From positions 1 through 64,000 of the forward strand of contig NZ_JAMBOS010000016.1 of NCBI RefSeq assembly GCF_023715705.1: a stretch of 64,000 nucleotides of DNA, given 5' to 3'. Below the pieces are notes generated by a model, which had not been told where the DNA came from, did not search any database, and saw only the letters and a list, made by a program, of their open reading frames with translations. Shown piece by piece: positions 49,261 through 58,743 of this stretch; position 1 is the first letter of the stretch, and every line of letters starts with the position of its first letter. The DNA is from Halalkalibacter oceani (GTDB lineage: Bacteria > Bacillota > Bacilli > Bacillales > Bacillaceae_D). A program made the translations under genes and the position numbers.

Positions 49261-51006
49261 ATGGAGCAGCAGCTACATGAGTTTGCGTTTAGGACAGCTG
49301 AACCAGATGCCTGCGGGTACTGGGCAGAGCCGGTAACATTTGTTGTTTATCGTCAGCAGTCGCTTCAAGAATGGGCGCGGCTAATTCGCAAAGCGGTTCA
49401 TCCTCTTATTGTGATTGATGAGCAGAACGATGTGCGGGGGACGATCGAAGCGAATACGATGCTGCGGTTAATGACAGAGGTTGATTCCCTGGAAAGTGTT
49501 CTTCCACTGGAGGCGCTTGAAGAGGTAACCTTTGTCGACAGCGGCTCCTCGATCCATGACCTTCGCTTTAACGATTTGCCGCTTGTCCTGGTCAAGCATG
49601 AAAGCGGACTGGAGGGGGCAATTACAAAGGAGCGGTGGCGTCAAGCGAATGAGCATTTTTTTCGGGCGGATCATCAGCAGAAGGCAATTTTGGAAACGAT
49701 TCTTGAAAGCGCTTACGAGGGGATTGTCATTGTAGATAGGCAAGGGAAAATAGTCAACATGAACAAAGCTTATTTAAGCTTTCTCGGGAAACAGACGGAG
49801 CAGGAAGTGATTGGTAAGTTTGTTGGTGACGTGATTGATAATACCGAGCTTCATCATGTGGTGAAATCCGGTATGCCGCAAAGAGGCAAGGTTCAGATGA
49901 TTCAAGGTCAGAAAATGGTAGTCCACCGCATCCCGATTTGGCAGAAGCAGCATGTTATTGGCGCGATTGGCATGCTGATCTTTGAAGGAGTATCAGAGCT
50001 GTATCAGATTTTGCAGCAGGCGGGTCCGGCAATTATCAGGGAGGACCGCACAGAAGTACGGGCAGACAGCGTCTATTCATTTGAGCAGATGATCGGAAAA
50101 AGCAGGGCATTACAAACCTGTAAAAGCTTTGCGAGGAAAGCGGCACGAACGAAGGCGACCGTTTTAATAACGGGGGAGAGCGGAACGGGGAAGGAGTTAT
50201 TTGCCCGCTCGATCCACCATCTCAGTTCTCAGCGGGAGGGACCGTTTGTGGCGGTCAATTGTGCGGCCGTTCCTGAATCATTGCTGGAAGCTGAACTGTT
50301 CGGCTACGAGGAAGGAGCTTTTACCGGAGCGAAGCGCGGCGGAGCCAGCGGCAAGTTCGAGCAGGCGTCCGGCGGGACATTGTTTTTAGATGAAGTTGCT
50401 GATATGTCGCCGGCGATGCAGGCAAAGCTCCTCAGAGTGCTGGAGACGAAAGAGATTACGAGAGTCGGCGGCAGCCGTTCGATGCTCGTAAATGTCCGGC
50501 TGATTGCCGCAACGAATACCGGTTTGGAAGGTTTAGTAGAGACAGGGGCATTTCGCCAGGATCTCTATTACCGTTTGAATGTGATTCCGCTTCAGCTGCC
50601 GCCGCTACGGGAGAGAGTAGAAGACATTCCCCTTCTACTTAGTCATTATATGGAAAGATGTGCCGCCGACTATCAAATGAAGAAAAAGCAGTTTGGGGAA
50701 GAGGCTTTACGCCTGCTGCTCTCTTATGATTGGCCCGGGAATGTGCGTGAACTGGTGAATACGGTTAATTATGTGATGACCATGACTGACGGGACCGAGG
50801 TCAGCCAGGCAGATCTACCGCACGTATTTCAAAATCCGGTCATCCCCGCAGCGTCATTAAAGGAAGCGGCGGACGCCGGTGAAAAACATAAAATTAGAGA
50901 GGTGCTGCTAGAGGTCGGAGGAAATAAGACGGAAGCGGCAAAGCGTCTAGGTATTCACCGCGCAACGTTATATCGTAAGTTAAAGGAGTTTCAGTTAGAG
51001 GAGTAA
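49261..51006 (+). CDS. Sigma-54-dependent transcriptional activator (CBS-like, PAS, AAA+, Fis HTH)
   Basis: 581 residues. The N-terminal CBS-pair-like region (about 1-130) is followed by a PAS domain (about 145-255; [22 protein letters not shown]). The AAA+ domain has Walker A GESGTGKE, the sigma-54 contact loop GAFTGA, Walker [10 protein letters not shown] and Arg fingers in [10 protein letters not shown] Fis-type HTH ends the protein ([20 protein letters not shown]). ATG 49261 has AAGGAGGG upstream. It is expected to activate the -24/-12 promoter at 51147 and so the two dehydrogenase genes that follow. Confidence 0.95.
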   Translation: MEQQLHEFAFRTAEPDACGYWAEPVTFVVYRQQSLQEWARLIRKAVHPLIVIDEQNDVRGTIEANTMLRLMTEVDSLESVLPLEALEEVTFVDSGSSIHDLRFNDLPLVLVKHESGLEGAITKERWRQANEHFFRADHQQKAILETILESAYEGIVIVDRQGKIVNMNKAYLSFLGKQTEQEVIGKFVGDVIDNTELHHVVKSGMPQRGKVQMIQGQKMVVHRIPIWQKQHVIGAIGMLIFEGVSELYQILQQAGPAIIREDRTEVRADSVYSFEQMIGKSRALQTCKSFARKAARTKATVLITGESGTGKELFARSIHHLSSQREGPFVAVNCAAVPESLLEAELFGYEEGAFTGAKRGGASGKFEQASGGTLFLDEVADMSPAMQAKLLRVLETKEITRVGGSRSMLVNVRLIAATNTGLEGLVETGAFRQDLYYRLNVIPLQLPPLRERVEDIPLLLSHYMERCAADYQMKKKQFGEEALRLLLSYDWPGNVRELVNTVNYVMTMTDGTEVSQADLPHVFQNPVIPAASLKEAADAGEKHKIREVLLEVGGNKTEAAKRLGIHRATLYRKLKEFQLEE

Positions 51007-51027
51007 AAGGATCACTCCTCTTTTTTT
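50998..51027 (+). terminator. Intrinsic terminator of the activator gene
   Basis: GAGGAGT / ACTCCTC stem overlapping the stop codon, then seven T. Confidence 0.8.
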
Positions 51028-51088
51028 ATTGGCCAATCAACGCTTGATCATTTTTTATTGTTGAATTTATGTGACGTTGATCGCTCCG

Positions 51089-51110
51089 TTTGTCGCATTT
51101 AAGCAACAAA
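51089..51110. promoter_or_regulatory. Upstream activating sequence candidate
   Basis: TTTGTCGC-N6-GCAACAAA, arms paired at 7 of 8 positions, about 37 bp upstream of the -24 element. Likely binding site of the sigma-54 activator. Confidence 0.5.
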
Positions 51111-51114
51111 TAAA

Positions 51115-51129
51115 ACGAAAGCGCTTGCG
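51115..51129 (+). promoter_or_regulatory. cre-like box upstream of the sigma-54 promoter
   Basis: ACGAAAGCGCTTGCG matches 13 of 15 cre positions. It sits between the activator site and the promoter, where CcpA would hinder activation. Confidence 0.5.
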
Positions 51130-51146
51130 AATCCTGATCTTGTAAG

Positions 51147-51163
51147 TTGGCACGTTAGTTGCA
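51147..51163 (+). promoter_or_regulatory. Sigma-54 (-24/-12) promoter
   Basis: TTGGCAC-N5-TTGCA with exactly 10 bases between the invariant GG (51149-51150) and GC (51161-51162). Start expected near 51174, 16 nt before the dehydrogenase ATG. Confidence 0.88.
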
Positions 51164-51189
51164 ATGTAAGAGGCTGGGAGGGATCGAGC

Positions 51190-52383
51190 ATGCAACTAAT
51201 AACGAACCAATTGCCGAAAACAATCGTGTATGGAATAGGCAGTTTTCAGCAGGTGGGAGTTGAAGCAAGGAAGGTTGGCACCAAGGCTTTACTGATTAGT
51301 GATCAGATAATGAAAAGCCTTGGCAATGTTGACAGGGCGGGCGAGCTGCTGGAGGAGAGCAGCGTGTATTGGCATGAGTATTTGGGCGTGGAAACGGAGC
51401 CAAAAGACATCTATGTGGATCAGGCATTAACGTTATTGCAGCAAAATGGCTGCGATCACATTATTGCCCTTGGGGGAGGGAGCTGCATTGATACGGCTAA
51501 AGCCGTGGCGGTATTGGCAACGAATGGTGGGACGATCAGTGACTATATGAACGGCGGGAGGATCGCGGAGAAACATCCGCTCCCGCTAATAGCGATCCCG
51601 ACAACAGGGGGAACCGGTTCGGAGGCGACGGATGTGACAGTCGTTACAAATACAGCAAACGCCGTCAAAATGATGATCAAGCAGGAAGCTTTTATCCCGC
51701 AAAAGGCCATCGTCGACCCGGTATTGACGGTTTCATCACCGCCTCATATTACCGCGGCGACGGGAATCGACGCCTTGACGCATGCCCTTGAGGCATATAT
51801 CAGCAAAAAGGCGCATCCGTTTACGGATATGCTGGCATTATCAGCGTTGGAACGTATCTATCATCATATCGAGATCGCCTATCATGATGGGGAAAACCTT
51901 CAGGCGCGGCATGAATTGATTTATGGTTCAATGCTGGCTGGAATGGCCTTTTCAAATGCTTCTGTTTGCCTTGTTCATGGCATGTCGCGGCCAATCGGTG
52001 CGCTTTTTGACGTGCCGCACGGTGTATCCAACGCGATGCTGCTACCGGTTGTGCTTGAGTATACGAAGGAGAGCTGCCGCGATCGACTCGCTGAAATCGC
52101 ACGGGTCCTGATGCCGGAACGTCGCGAGGACAGCGAGATGGAGCTGTCGGATGCCTTAGTCGAAAGCTTTATCTCTCTTTGTGCGAGGCTGGACATTCCC
52201 ACACTCCGGCAATGGGGGATCGACGAGGAGCTGTATGCGAGTCAGCTGGAAAAGATGGCCGTCGACGCGCTTGAAAGCGGGAGTCCGCAGAACAATCCGA
52301 GGGTGCCTGCAAAAGCAGAAATCATGCACCTGTACGAAGAACTGTTCAGCTATGAACAGCGACCTGTCTCAAAAGGAAAATAA
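51190..52383 (+). CDS. Iron-containing alcohol dehydrogenase (group III)
   Basis: 397-residue cytoplasmic NAD(P)-dependent dehydrogenase. Cofactor motif [13 protein letters not shown], metal-binding region with [25 protein letters not shown] and the His pair in [32 protein letters not shown] precedes ATG. First gene of a sigma-54-driven pair with the CoA-acylating aldehyde dehydrogenase; the pair would oxidise an alcohol to an acyl-CoA, for example 3-hydroxypropionate, 1,3-propanediol-derived or 3-hydroxyisobutyrate-like substrates (inference). Confidence 0.95.
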   Translation: MQLITNQLPKTIVYGIGSFQQVGVEARKVGTKALLISDQIMKSLGNVDRAGELLEESSVYWHEYLGVETEPKDIYVDQALTLLQQNGCDHIIALGGGSCIDTAKAVAVLATNGGTISDYMNGGRIAEKHPLPLIAIPTTGGTGSEATDVTVVTNTANAVKMMIKQEAFIPQKAIVDPVLTVSSPPHITAATGIDALTHALEAYISKKAHPFTDMLALSALERIYHHIEIAYHDGENLQARHELIYGSMLAGMAFSNASVCLVHGMSRPIGALFDVPHGVSNAMLLPVVLEYTKESCRDRLAEIARVLMPERREDSEMELSDALVESFISLCARLDIPTLRQWGIDEELYASQLEKMAVDALESGSPQNNPRVPAKAEIMHLYEELFSYEQRPVSKGK

Positions 52384-52403
52384 AAAGAAGTGGAGGAAGC
52401 AAC

Positions 52404-53852
52404 ATGACAAAAAAATTAAAAAATTATATCGGCGGCGAATGGGTTGACGCTGACACCTCTCATTACGAGGCTGTTCCGAATCCGGCCACGGGAGAAGAAA
52501 TTGCGCAAGTCCCACTGTCAACGAAAGAAGATGTTGATAAAGCAGTGGAGGTGGCAAAGGAAGCCTTTCATTCATGGAAGAAGGTACCTGTGCCAAAGAG
52601 GGCCCGTCATTTGTTTAAGTACCAGCAGCTCTTGGTCGAGCAGCATAGTGAGCTGGCGAAACTGATTACGCAGGAAAATGGAAAAACCTATGACGACGCC
52701 TATGGCGAAGTGCAACGCGGAATTGAATGCGTGGAGTTTGCGGCGGGAGCCCCGTCGCTGTTGATGGGAGATGTGCTTCCGGATATCGCGACCGGTATTG
52801 AATCAGGGATGTACCGTTATCCGGTCGGTGTCGTTGGCGGCATTACGCCATTCAACTTTCCGATGATGGTCCCTTGCTGGATGTTCCCGCTTGCTTTAGC
52901 ATGCGGCAATACATTTGTCCTGAAGCCGTCCGAGCGCACACCGCTTTTAGCGGAGCGGCTTGTCAGTCTGGCGAGCGAAGCGGGCTTTCCAAAGGGGGTA
53001 GTAAACCTCGTCCATGGAGCTCATGATGTCGTAAACCGCCTGCTTGAGCATCCGGACGTTCCGGCGATTTCATTTGTCGGCTCACAGCCGGTTGCCGAAT
53101 ATGTGTATAAGACCGGCACGAGCCACGGCAAGCGGGTTCAGGCTCTTGCCGGTGCCAAAAACCATTCGATCGTTCTCGGGGATTGTGATCTTGATAAGAC
53201 GGTGCAGGGAATTATGAGCGGAGCCTTTGGCAGTGCAGGTCAGCGTTGTATGGCGACCGCCGTTGTCGTCGTTACTGAGGATATCGCGGACGAACTCGTT
53301 GACCGTTTGACGAAGGCGGCTGACGCGCTTGTGCTCGGAGACGGAGCCGATGCGAAAGTGAGCCTCGGTCCCGTGATTCGCCGTTCGCATCTTGATAAGG
53401 TGAAAGGACAAATGGAGGAGGCCGTCGGCGAGGGAGCTGTTCTTGTCCGCGATGGGCGAGATGTGCCGGCAGAACTGGCTTCTGGTTACTTTTTAGGTGC
53501 GACCATCTTCGACCATGTCACAACGGAGATGGCTATTTGGAAACAGGAAGTGTTTGCGCCTGTTCTCTCGATCATGAGAGTCAAGGATTTGACCGAAGCG
53601 ATTGAATTGACCAACCGCTCCAAATTTGGCAATGGTTCGGTTTTATATACAAAGAGTGGAGAAGCGGTCCGTCAATACCGTGAAGACATCGAAGTCGGCA
53701 TGCTTGGCGTCAATGTCAATGTCCCGGCCCCGATGGCCTTCTTCCCCTTCTCCGGCTGGAAGGAGTCCTTCTATGGCGATTTGCATGCGAACGGAAAGGA
53801 CGGCGTCAACTTCTATACACAGCGGAAAATGCTAACAGCGCGGTGGTATTAA
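52404..53852 (+). CDS. mmsA: CoA-acylating methylmalonate-semialdehyde dehydrogenase family
   Basis: 482 residues of the MMSDH/IolA branch of aldehyde dehydrogenases. [52 protein letters not shown] and the catalytic Cys in [10 protein letters not shown]. The family oxidises malonate or methylmalonate semialdehyde to acetyl- or propionyl-CoA with loss of CO2. GTGGAGG precedes ATG. No iol or valine genes are nearby, so it probably serves the pathway opened by the adjacent alcohol dehydrogenase rather than inositol catabolism. Confidence 0.95.
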   Translation: MTKKLKNYIGGEWVDADTSHYEAVPNPATGEEIAQVPLSTKEDVDKAVEVAKEAFHSWKKVPVPKRARHLFKYQQLLVEQHSELAKLITQENGKTYDDAYGEVQRGIECVEFAAGAPSLLMGDVLPDIATGIESGMYRYPVGVVGGITPFNFPMMVPCWMFPLALACGNTFVLKPSERTPLLAERLVSLASEAGFPKGVVNLVHGAHDVVNRLLEHPDVPAISFVGSQPVAEYVYKTGTSHGKRVQALAGAKNHSIVLGDCDLDKTVQGIMSGAFGSAGQRCMATAVVVVTEDIADELVDRLTKAADALVLGDGADAKVSLGPVIRRSHLDKVKGQMEEAVGEGAVLVRDGRDVPAELASGYFLGATIFDHVTTEMAIWKQEVFAPVLSIMRVKDLTEAIELTNRSKFGNGSVLYTKSGEAVRQYREDIEVGMLGVNVNVPAPMAFFPFSGWKESFYGDLHANGKDGVNFYTQRKMLTARWY

Positions 53853-53919
53853 ATGGAGTGAGGCTGGGACAGTAATAGAAGTTGAGAAGAAAGAACATGA
53901 CAATGGCTCTGTTCTGCGC

Positions 53920-53957
53920 AAATCGCCTACCGAAGTGGTTTTTTCGGTAGGCGATTT
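53920..53957. terminator. Terminator of the dehydrogenase operon
   Basis: Perfect 15-bp stem AAATCGCCTACCGAA / TTCGGTAGGCGATTT with an 8-nt loop. Confidence 0.75.
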
Positions 53958-54241
53958 TAATATATAAGACATCCACATGCTCTGCAATCATGAGAAAACT
54001 CATCATCAACTTCTTCCACGGTTGCAAAATGGGCGTACTTGTTAAGTAATACATTGGTAGAAATTTTTTCTTTGTTCTACCTATTGTATAATAGGCTGCA
54101 TGTACATATATGTCTGTCTACAGGAAGAAAACAAAAAAATAAGGGAGCTGAGTTGCAGTGACAAACTCGTTAGTTGTTCAGGGTCAAATTTTTATTGAAA
54201 GGATCAATAACAGTGGTATGGAATGTTGAGACTTTGCCGAA

Positions 54242-54463
54242 TTGTATTTTAGTTTGGGGGGGTGGCGGAGGAATACACGTAGGAGCCAGAAGGTCTTCGA
54301 ACGCAAAACAGTCGATTACAACCGTAGTGAAGGAGGCCATGAAAGTGAACAGGCTGATCCACTTACACGGAATGATCTGAGAGATGAAGCCTTAGATTAA
54401 CATCCTGCAGAGAAGCGAAAGAAATGGTCAAGAGGCTTTTTAGAAGAGTTGAAAATGGATTGA
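54242..54463 (+). pseudogene. Interrupted small ORF, family unknown
   Basis: One frame reads from TTG 54242 to TGA 54461-54463 with a single internal TAA at 54398-54400. The predicted polypeptide is strongly hydrophilic and Arg/Lys/Glu-rich before and after the stop (RKTVDYNRSEGG; AEKRKKWSRGFLEELKMD), which looks like real coding sequence. No ribosome binding site fits the TTG. I cannot name the parent gene. Confidence 0.3.
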
Positions 54464-54518
54464 ATCAAGTTAAACGTAGCATGGGAAAGTGGGAAGTGAA
54501 TTCAAATTATCTTTCTTT

Positions 54519-54549
54519 AGCCTTCTCTAGAGAATGTTAGAAGAAGGCT
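54519..54549. other. Stem-loop upstream of rpiR
   Basis: AGCCTTCT pairs with AGAAGGCT around a 15-nt loop. There is no T tract. Confidence 0.35.
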
Positions 54550-54554
54550 TAATA

Positions 54555-54583
54555 ATGACATTCGTAGTAAGATGTAATAAAAT
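54555..54583 (+). promoter_or_regulatory. Promoter of the RpiR gene
   Basis: ATGACA (54555-54560), 17 bp, TAAAAT (54578-54583). Confidence 0.5.
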
Positions 54584-54624
54584 AGTACAGCAAATGGAAT
54601 CTAAGGAAAGGGAGTAGTATAAAT

Positions 54625-55491
54625 ATGCAAGAATTAAACGTCAACACAAAACCAGGCTTTTTTACACGAATAGAAGCTTCTTTACCTAAATTAAGAGGAG
54701 CCGAAAAAAAAGTAGTCAACTTCATTGAAAAGAACCATGAAGAAATTATTCACCTTTCTATTACTGAAGTAGCTGAGAGAAGTCAAACTAGCGAATCATC
54801 AGTAGTACGCCTTTGTAAACGATTAGGCTATAAAGGCTTTCAGGATATGAAAATTCACTTAGCAAAAGAAGTGATTTCACCGGAAAAACAAATTCATGAA
54901 GTTATTGAAAAGAATGATGATGTTATTACTATTAAGAAAAAGGTTTTTCAGTCCAATATTCAAGCTCTTTACGATTCATTAGAGGTCTGTAATGATAGTC
55001 AACTTGAACATGCTGTCAATGCTATTTCAAAGGCCAATCGGATAGAATTTTACGGTACGGGCGGTTCTGGGGTAGTGGCAAGTGACGCTCAACATAAACT
55101 TTTAAAATTAGGAATTAAAACTTTTGCCTATAGTGATGCTGTATTACAATGGATGTCAGCTAGTGTTCTAACCGAAAAAGACGTAGTTATTGGCATCTCA
55201 CATACTGGATCTAATACAGATGTCCTCCATGCGATGAGGTTGGCAAAGGAGGCTGGTGCTACTTTGATTTGTATCACCAATTCATCAAAATCCCCTATAA
55301 CCCAAATTTCCGATATTATATTACAGACATCATCTAAGGAAACATTATTTAGAACGGATGCAATTTCTTCTAGGATTGCTCAACTTACTATTATTGATAT
55401 ATTAGTAGCGGCATTAGCAAATAATAATTATGAATATTATTATCAACAACTTCAAAAGACAAGGAAATCAACGATAGAGAAAAAATTGTAA
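54625..55491 (+). CDS. MurR/RpiR-family transcriptional regulator
   Basis: 288 residues. N-terminal HTH_6 domain (KLRGAEKKVVNFIEKNHEEIIHLSITEVAERSQTSESSVVRLCKRLGYKGFQDMKI) and C-terminal SIS sugar-phosphate-binding domain (FYGTGGSGVVASDAQHKL, GISHTGSNTDVLHAMRLAKEAGATLICITNSSKSP). GGAAAGGGAG precedes ATG. It sits upstream of the TRAP operon in the same direction. The identical 18-bp words at 55532 and 58660 are its likely targets, with a phosphorylated sugar intermediate as effector. Confidence 0.94.
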   Translation: MQELNVNTKPGFFTRIEASLPKLRGAEKKVVNFIEKNHEEIIHLSITEVAERSQTSESSVVRLCKRLGYKGFQDMKIHLAKEVISPEKQIHEVIEKNDDVITIKKKVFQSNIQALYDSLEVCNDSQLEHAVNAISKANRIEFYGTGGSGVVASDAQHKLLKLGIKTFAYSDAVLQWMSASVLTEKDVVIGISHTGSNTDVLHAMRLAKEAGATLICITNSSKSPITQISDIILQTSSKETLFRTDAISSRIAQLTIIDILVAALANNNYEYYYQQLQKTRKSTIEKKL

Positions 55492-55531
55492 ATTCAATGT
55501 GAAAATTATATTCATTTTTTTCGTAAAAACA

Positions 55532-55561
55532 TTGAAGGAAATTACCACCTTGTGATAGTAT
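55532..55561 (+). promoter_or_regulatory. Promoter with shared 18-bp operator, TRAP genes
   Basis: TTGAAGGAAATTACCACC (55532-55549). Its TTGAAG can serve as -35, with TAGTAT (55556-55561) as -10 at 18 bp. The same 18 bases overlap the promoter at 58660. Confidence 0.6.
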
Positions 55562-55636
55562 ATATTTATCGAGTTAATTTTCCGAAAATTAAATTATAAA
55601 CTTTCTTGTATGGAGGTGTTTTCCTCTTTCTTATAT

Positions 55637-55651
55637 AGGAAAGCGCTGTCA
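55637..55651 (+). promoter_or_regulatory. cre box upstream of dctP
   Basis: AGGAAAGCGCTGTCA matches 14 of 15 cre positions. It lies in the long 5' leader 45 nt before dctP, pointing to carbon catabolite repression of the cluster. Confidence 0.65.
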
Positions 55652-55695
55652 TTTTCGGGAATGTCGATAATTAATCAATACAAGGGGCGAAAGAA

Positions 55696-56751
55696 ATGAA
55701 GAGAACAATTATACTTTTAATTACTGTATTATTGGTAGTTTCCATCTTGGCAGCATGCGGGGGTAGTTCGAGCAGCGGACAAGGTCAAGAAGAGAATAAC
55801 GGTGGTGGAGAGAGGGAAGTCGTTACGCTTAAACTGGCGACTCCGGATCCAGACTCCTCAAACGTTACCCTGGCAGCAAAAGAATTTGCAAACAGCGTTG
55901 AAGAGAGGACGGATGGTTTGGTTAAAGTTGAAGTGCATGCAAATGGAACTCTCTATGGGGGTGATCCCTCGGCTGGTGTTAAGCAACTTGGAGCTGGAAG
56001 TCTTGATCTGTTAGTGCTTTCTACTTCTTTATATGCCAATTTCCAACCTGAATTCAGTGCGATTAGTATCCCCTACCTGTTCGATGATAGAGAACAGTTT
56101 ATATCTTTTTTAAATGGAGAACTTGGTGAACATTTGTTAATGTCTGTAGAAGATATGGGGATAAAGGGCCTTGGTTATTGGACACGTGATTTTAGACAAA
56201 TTACTAATTCAAAGCGTCCAATTACTAAGCCGTCAGATTTAGAAGGAATTAAACTAAGGGTGCCCAACAATCCTTTATGGGTTGAGTTTTTTAAGGGTGC
56301 TGGAACAGTAACGACGCCGATGGATTTTGCTGAAGTGTATAATGCGCTTCAATTAGGGACGATTGACGGTCAGGAGAATCCCTTAGGTGTGATCAGGTCA
56401 TCGAATTTTCAAGAAGTCCAACAATACTTAACAATTTCAAACCATATGGCTGACGGGTGGTTGGTAGGAGTGAATCAAGAAAAATTTGAGGGGTTGTCAG
56501 AAGATCATAGGCAAGCTATTCAAGAAGCCGTTGAAGAGGTTCAGGCTTGGAAGTCGCAACAAGACCAAAAGGGTTCAGAAGAAATTATTGAATTCTTGCA
56601 AAGTGAAGGTATGGAAGTAAATGAACTTAGTTCTGAACAGCAACAGCAATTCGTGGAGGTATCACAAGCGGCTTATCCAACATTTAAAGAGTTGGTAGCT
56701 AACGACGAATTTTTTGAGGAAGTTCTTTCATTTGTTGGTAAGAGTCAATAG
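55696..56751 (+). CDS. dctP: TRAP transporter substrate-binding protein DctP
   Basis: 351-residue lipoprotein receptor. Lipobox SILAAC (Cys about 20) then a Gly/Ser/Glu linker. DctP-family motifs: AAKEFANSVEERTDGLVKVEVHANGTLYG, the carboxylate-binding Arg in GIKLRVPNNPLWVEFFKGAG, and TPMDFAEVYNALQLGTIDGQENPLGVI. Substrates of this family are usually organic or sugar acids, bound by that Arg; the downstream kinase and aldolase suggest a sugar acid or polyol here. First gene of dctPQM. Confidence 0.95.
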   Translation: MKRTIILLITVLLVVSILAACGGSSSSGQGQEENNGGGEREVVTLKLATPDPDSSNVTLAAKEFANSVEERTDGLVKVEVHANGTLYGGDPSAGVKQLGAGSLDLLVLSTSLYANFQPEFSAISIPYLFDDREQFISFLNGELGEHLLMSVEDMGIKGLGYWTRDFRQITNSKRPITKPSDLEGIKLRVPNNPLWVEFFKGAGTVTTPMDFAEVYNALQLGTIDGQENPLGVIRSSNFQEVQQYLTISNHMADGWLVGVNQEKFEGLSEDHRQAIQEAVEEVQAWKSQQDQKGSEEIIEFLQSEGMEVNELSSEQQQQFVEVSQAAYPTFKELVANDEFFEEVLSFVGKSQ

Positions 56752-56842
56752 TTAATTAAAAATGTTAGAGAGAAGCAGTTTTCATTAATGAAAGCGTTTT
56801 TATATGGAGGCTGCTTCTCATGTTTAAGGAAAGGAGAATACT

Positions 56843-57334
56843 ATGGGACAGAAATTATCCAAAGAGGTTGCCCCTATATTCCGTTATGTCAATAGAGCCT
56901 CAGACTTTCTTGCGACATTAACCGCTATGACCATTTTCGTTGTTGTGATGATCCAAATAATTGGTAGGTTAATATCCCATTCTGCTCCATGGACAGAAGA
57001 GGCAACTCGTTTAATATTCATTTGGATGATCTTTTTGGGAATTGGCATTGGGTTTAGAAGGGCAGAATCGCCTAGGGTTACCGTTCTTTTAGATAAATTA
57101 CCTCTTAGTATAAAGAAATTTTCAAGAGGGGTTTACATAATTGGAACGACAGGTTTTTTTGTTTTTATGTTTGTATACGGAATTGATTTAATGCGCCAAC
57201 AAATTCATACAAATGAAATGAGTACAGTTTTAATGATGCCTATGTGGATTATTGGTTTAAGCATTCCCGTTTCAGCTTTTCTAGGAATCATTAATACAGT
57301 TCAAACCATTATTTATGATCGGAATTTAATATAG
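56843..57334 (+). CDS. dctQ: TRAP transporter small permease DctQ
   Basis: 163 residues, four hydrophobic segments, with the family signature PWTEEATRLIFIWMIFLGIGIGFRRAESPRV between TM2 and TM3. AAGGAG precedes ATG. It pairs with DctM to form the Na+-driven membrane unit. Confidence 0.93.
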   Translation: MGQKLSKEVAPIFRYVNRASDFLATLTAMTIFVVVMIQIIGRLISHSAPWTEEATRLIFIWMIFLGIGIGFRRAESPRVTVLLDKLPLSIKKFSRGVYIIGTTGFFVFMFVYGIDLMRQQIHTNEMSTVLMMPMWIIGLSIPVSAFLGIINTVQTIIYDRNLI

Positions 57335-57346
57335 GAGGGGGAACAA

Positions 57347-58624
57347 TTGTCTGTTTTTTTATTAATTATCTTTTTTCTGCTTATATTTTTCGGTATTCCA
57401 ATAGCTGCATCTTTAGGAATTTCAGTGGTTTTAACCATATTGCTATTCACCGATATTCCCCTCAGTATTGTTATCCAGTCAATGTATAGCTCAATGAACA
57501 GCTTTATTATGGTCGCCGTGCCGCTCTTTATTCTTGCTGGAATAATCATGGACGAAGGAGGAGTAGCAGAAAGAATCTTTGATTTTGCGAAAAGTGTAGT
57601 AGGTTGGATTACTGGTGGATTAGGCCATGTTAATATTTTGGCCAGTTTGATATTTGCTGGTATGGCGGGATCCTCAGTAGCTGATATTGCTAGCACAGGA
57701 AGAATTACAATTAACGCTATGACTCGTAATAACTATCCTTTGCAATATGCAACTGCATTGACTCTTATTTCCTCCATGCTTGCAACGATTATTCCACCTA
57801 GTATTTTGATGGTGATAGCCGCTTCCACGGCTGGAGTTTCAATTGGAAAAGCATTAATAGGTGGTTTAATTCCGGGGCTATTCATTGCTGCTGTTTTTAT
57901 GATTGTAAATTATGTTTATTGTAAAAGAAACAAGATTGGAGAACATGTAACATTTAACCTTGGTCGGTTAAGGAAGGATTTTGTTAGAGCATTTCCTGCG
58001 TTACTTGCACCAGTGATTCTACTTGGCGGAATATTAAGTGGTTATTTTACTCCAACCGAAGCAGCGGCCATTGCTGTGTTTTATACATTAATAATTGCAT
58101 TGTTTGTTTATAAGGATATAAAACTTAAGCATTTACCGAATATTTTTTTTAGAACGGCAAAGTTAACAGGAACAATTCTTTTTATTGCTGTGACAGCAAA
58201 GCCAGCTAGCTGGGTTTTTGAATATGATGGTTTGCCTACAAGAATGGCGACATTAATAAGTAATATTAGTGAAAATGCTTTCGTGATCATGTTGTTCTTA
58301 TTTATTTTTTTAATTGTAGTTGGCATGTTTATGGATGCTACAGCAGCTATCTTCATCCTTGTGCCAATTCTAATGCCTACCATTCATGTAGTAGGGATTG
58401 ATCCAGCATTTTTTGTCATCTTTTTAGTGATTTTATTATCTTTCGGCCTCATTACACCACCTATTGGTGTATGTCTATATGCTGTCTGTAACATAACCGG
58501 GCTGAAATTAGAGGAAGTAACAAAAGGAACACTACCTTGGATTTTAATTACCTTTGCTATTCTTTTACTATTTGTTTTGTTCCCTGGTATGATAACTGAA
58601 CCTCTAAAATGGTTTGATTTGTAA
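57347..58624 (+). CDS. dctM: TRAP transporter large permease DctM
   Basis: 425 residues, about 12 membrane segments. Conserved DctM regions: MYSSMNSFIMVAVPLFILAGIIMDEGGVAERIF, HVNILASLIFAGMAGSSVADIASTG, IIPPSILMVIAASTAGVSIGKALIGGLIPG, ITPPIGVCLYAVCNITG. The start is TTG with AGGAGGGGG upstream. Uptake is driven by sodium in characterised members. Confidence 0.95.
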   Translation: MSVFLLIIFFLLIFFGIPIAASLGISVVLTILLFTDIPLSIVIQSMYSSMNSFIMVAVPLFILAGIIMDEGGVAERIFDFAKSVVGWITGGLGHVNILASLIFAGMAGSSVADIASTGRITINAMTRNNYPLQYATALTLISSMLATIIPPSILMVIAASTAGVSIGKALIGGLIPGLFIAAVFMIVNYVYCKRNKIGEHVTFNLGRLRKDFVRAFPALLAPVILLGGILSGYFTPTEAAAIAVFYTLIIALFVYKDIKLKHLPNIFFRTAKLTGTILFIAVTAKPASWVFEYDGLPTRMATLISNISENAFVIMLFLFIFLIVVGMFMDATAAIFILVPILMPTIHVVGIDPAFFVIFLVILLSFGLITPPIGVCLYAVCNITGLKLEEVTKGTLPWILITFAILLLFVLFPGMITEPLKWFDL

Positions 58625-58659
58625 GATTGAAAATTTGTTTCTGTATTTTTAAAAATATG

Positions 58660-58688
58660 TTGAAGGAAATTACCACCAATATTATAAT
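58660..58688 (+). promoter_or_regulatory. Promoter with shared 18-bp operator, dehydrogenase genes
   Basis: TTGAAGGAAATTACCACC (58660-58677), identical to 55532-55549. TTGAAG as -35, 17 bp, perfect TATAAT (58683-58688). Gives the metabolic genes their own RpiR-controlled promoter inside the cluster. Confidence 0.65.
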
Positions 58689-58743
58689 GAATACCATCCA
58701 ATGTTTTGTAGTGATTTTATTTTACTCTTGAGGAGTGTGTTTA

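Larger units (their letters stand above)
53853..54624. other. Long intergenic region with a decayed ORF
   Basis: About 770 bases. It contains a terminator (53920-53957), a short GTG ORF at 54158-54229, an interrupted frame at 54242-54463, a stem-loop (54519-54549) and the rpiR promoter (54555-54583). The composition turns AT-rich around here. No intact gene is convincing. Confidence 0.5.

Noticed and set aside
53806-54054. 82-codon minus-strand ORF after the semialdehyde dehydrogenase
   Set aside because: It runs through the terminator stem and into the 3' end of the dehydrogenase gene. No ribosome binding site and no coding-like composition.
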